A stretch of DNA of 64,000 nt from Antennarius striatus (taxonomy: Eukaryota > Chordata > Actinopteri > Lophiiformes > Antennariidae), in assembly GCF_040054535.1 (NCBI RefSeq), contig NC_090794.1, positions 1,735,501 through 1,799,500 of the forward strand, written 5' to 3'. Position 1 is the stretch's first letter. Each line of letters starts with the position of its first letter. Position numbers and translations under genes: made by a program. Shown piece by piece: positions 63,150 to 64,000 of the stretch. The notes under the pieces were generated by a model that saw nothing but the letters and a program-made list of their open reading frames with translations, was not told where the DNA came from and did not search any database.

Positions 63150-64000
63150 CAGTGCCTTGCGAAAGTATTGGCCCCCCAAGAACTTCTTGACACTTTGCCA
63201 CATTTCAGGCTTAAAACTTAAAGATAACAAACTGAAAATATTTTTTAAGAAGCGACAACATGTGAGACACAATCGTGAAGTGGAACCAAATTTATTCAAC
63301 ATTTTATATTGTGTTCACAAATAAAAAACTGAAAAGTAGGACGTGCAAAAGTACTGGCCCCCTGTTCTCTCAGCTCAGCTAACTGACTCCAGAAGTTCCC
63401 TGATGACTTCTGAATGATCCAATGTTGACCTAAATGACCAACAATGACAAACAGAGTTCACCTATGTGTCATTTGGTCTCAGTTTAAATGCACCTGCTCT
63501 GTGAAGGTCTCAGAGGTCTGTGAAAAGAATACTGGAGAACAAGCAGCATCATGAAAACCAAAAAACACACCAGGCAGGTCCAGGATAAAGTTGTGGAAAA
63601 GTTCAAAGCAGGAATGGGATACAAGAACATTTCACAATATTTAAAAGTCTCCCGGAGCACTGTACCAGCAATAATATCAAAATGGAGAGAGCATAAAACC
63701 ACTGCAAACCTACCAATACCTGACCGTCCCTAAGCAGGGAAGCAACCAAGAGGCCCATTATCACGCTGGATGACCTGCAGACATACACAGCTGAGGCGGG
63801 ACAATCTGTCCATAAGACAACTACAGTATTTGTCGTACTCTGCATAAATCTGGCCTTTATGGAAGAGTGGAAAGAAGAAAGTCTTTTCTGACAGAAAAAC
63901 AAAAAGATGCCCGTTTGGAGTTTTCAAGAAGCCACATGGTAGACACATGACATGCGGAACTAGGTGCTCTGGTCAGATGAGACCAAAATTGAACTTTTTG
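63150..64000 (+). mobile_element. Tc1-like transposon, unit 3 (cut by window end)
   Basis: First 851 bases of the same element as 45399-47009, starting CAGTGCCTTGCGAAAGTATT after TA. The helix-turn-helix frame and its stop are identical to the other units. Confidence 0.9.

Larger units (their letters stand above)
55921..64000. repeat. segmental duplication unit 3 (cut by window end)
   Basis: Same order as units 1 and 2. The B-gene half is 68 bases shorter because of a deletion in W9. The window ends inside its Tc1 element, so further units may follow. Confidence 0.93.

Overview
This is vertebrate nuclear DNA, almost certainly from a teleost fish. It has spliced genes with GT-AG introns, very long CA/GT microsatellites, Tc1-like and hAT DNA transposons, tRNA-derived SINEs and LINE scraps, and no prokaryotic gene organisation. 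I cannot name the species. I recognise no retrovirus, LTR element or Polinton.

Left part (1 to about 10.8 kb): the minus strand carries the first coding exon of a kainate-type ionotropic glutamate receptor, best match grik2 (10146-10269). It encodes the signal peptide and the first residues of the amino-terminal domain. Positions 1-10145 are its first intron, holding microsatellites, a 29-bp minisatellite and a degenerate tandem repeat of about 370 bp. A GC-rich block to the right (10270-10830) is the likely 5'UTR and promoter.

Middle (10.8 to 21.9 kb): no confident gene. It holds large CA/GT microsatellites, a hairpin, a short duplicated segment, a weak candidate orphan exon (15855-15927) and an unexplained 240-codon open frame (17141-17863).

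Right part (21.9 to 64 kb): a tandem array of small secreted-protein genes, all on the minus strand. Each intact gene has a short signal peptide and two WxxW domains (the Mucin2_WxxW / CILP family, motif C-W-T-x-W). I count nine copies, numbered W1 to W9 left to right, plus a promoter remnant W0 at the left edge. Type A (W1, W4, W6, W8; 215 aa) has a tRNA-derived SINE upstream. Type B (W2, 230 aa, intact; W3, W5, W7, W9, broken) has, in W2, an extra Cys-containing exon. W1, W2, W4, W6 and W8 are open with canonical splice sites. The others carry stops, and W3 has also lost its start codon and several splice sites.

From 38 kb to the window end the array is a recent segmental tandem duplication of about 8.9 kb per unit: 38060-47009, 47010-55920 and 55921 to beyond 64000. 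Each unit holds one intact A gene, one dead B copy, an internally deleted hAT element and a dead but full-length 1.61-kb Tc1-like transposon. Units look about 98-99% alike by eye. The few coding differences among their A genes are mostly amino-acid changing. An older Tc1-like relic lies beside nearly every gene copy, so it was already there when the array grew.
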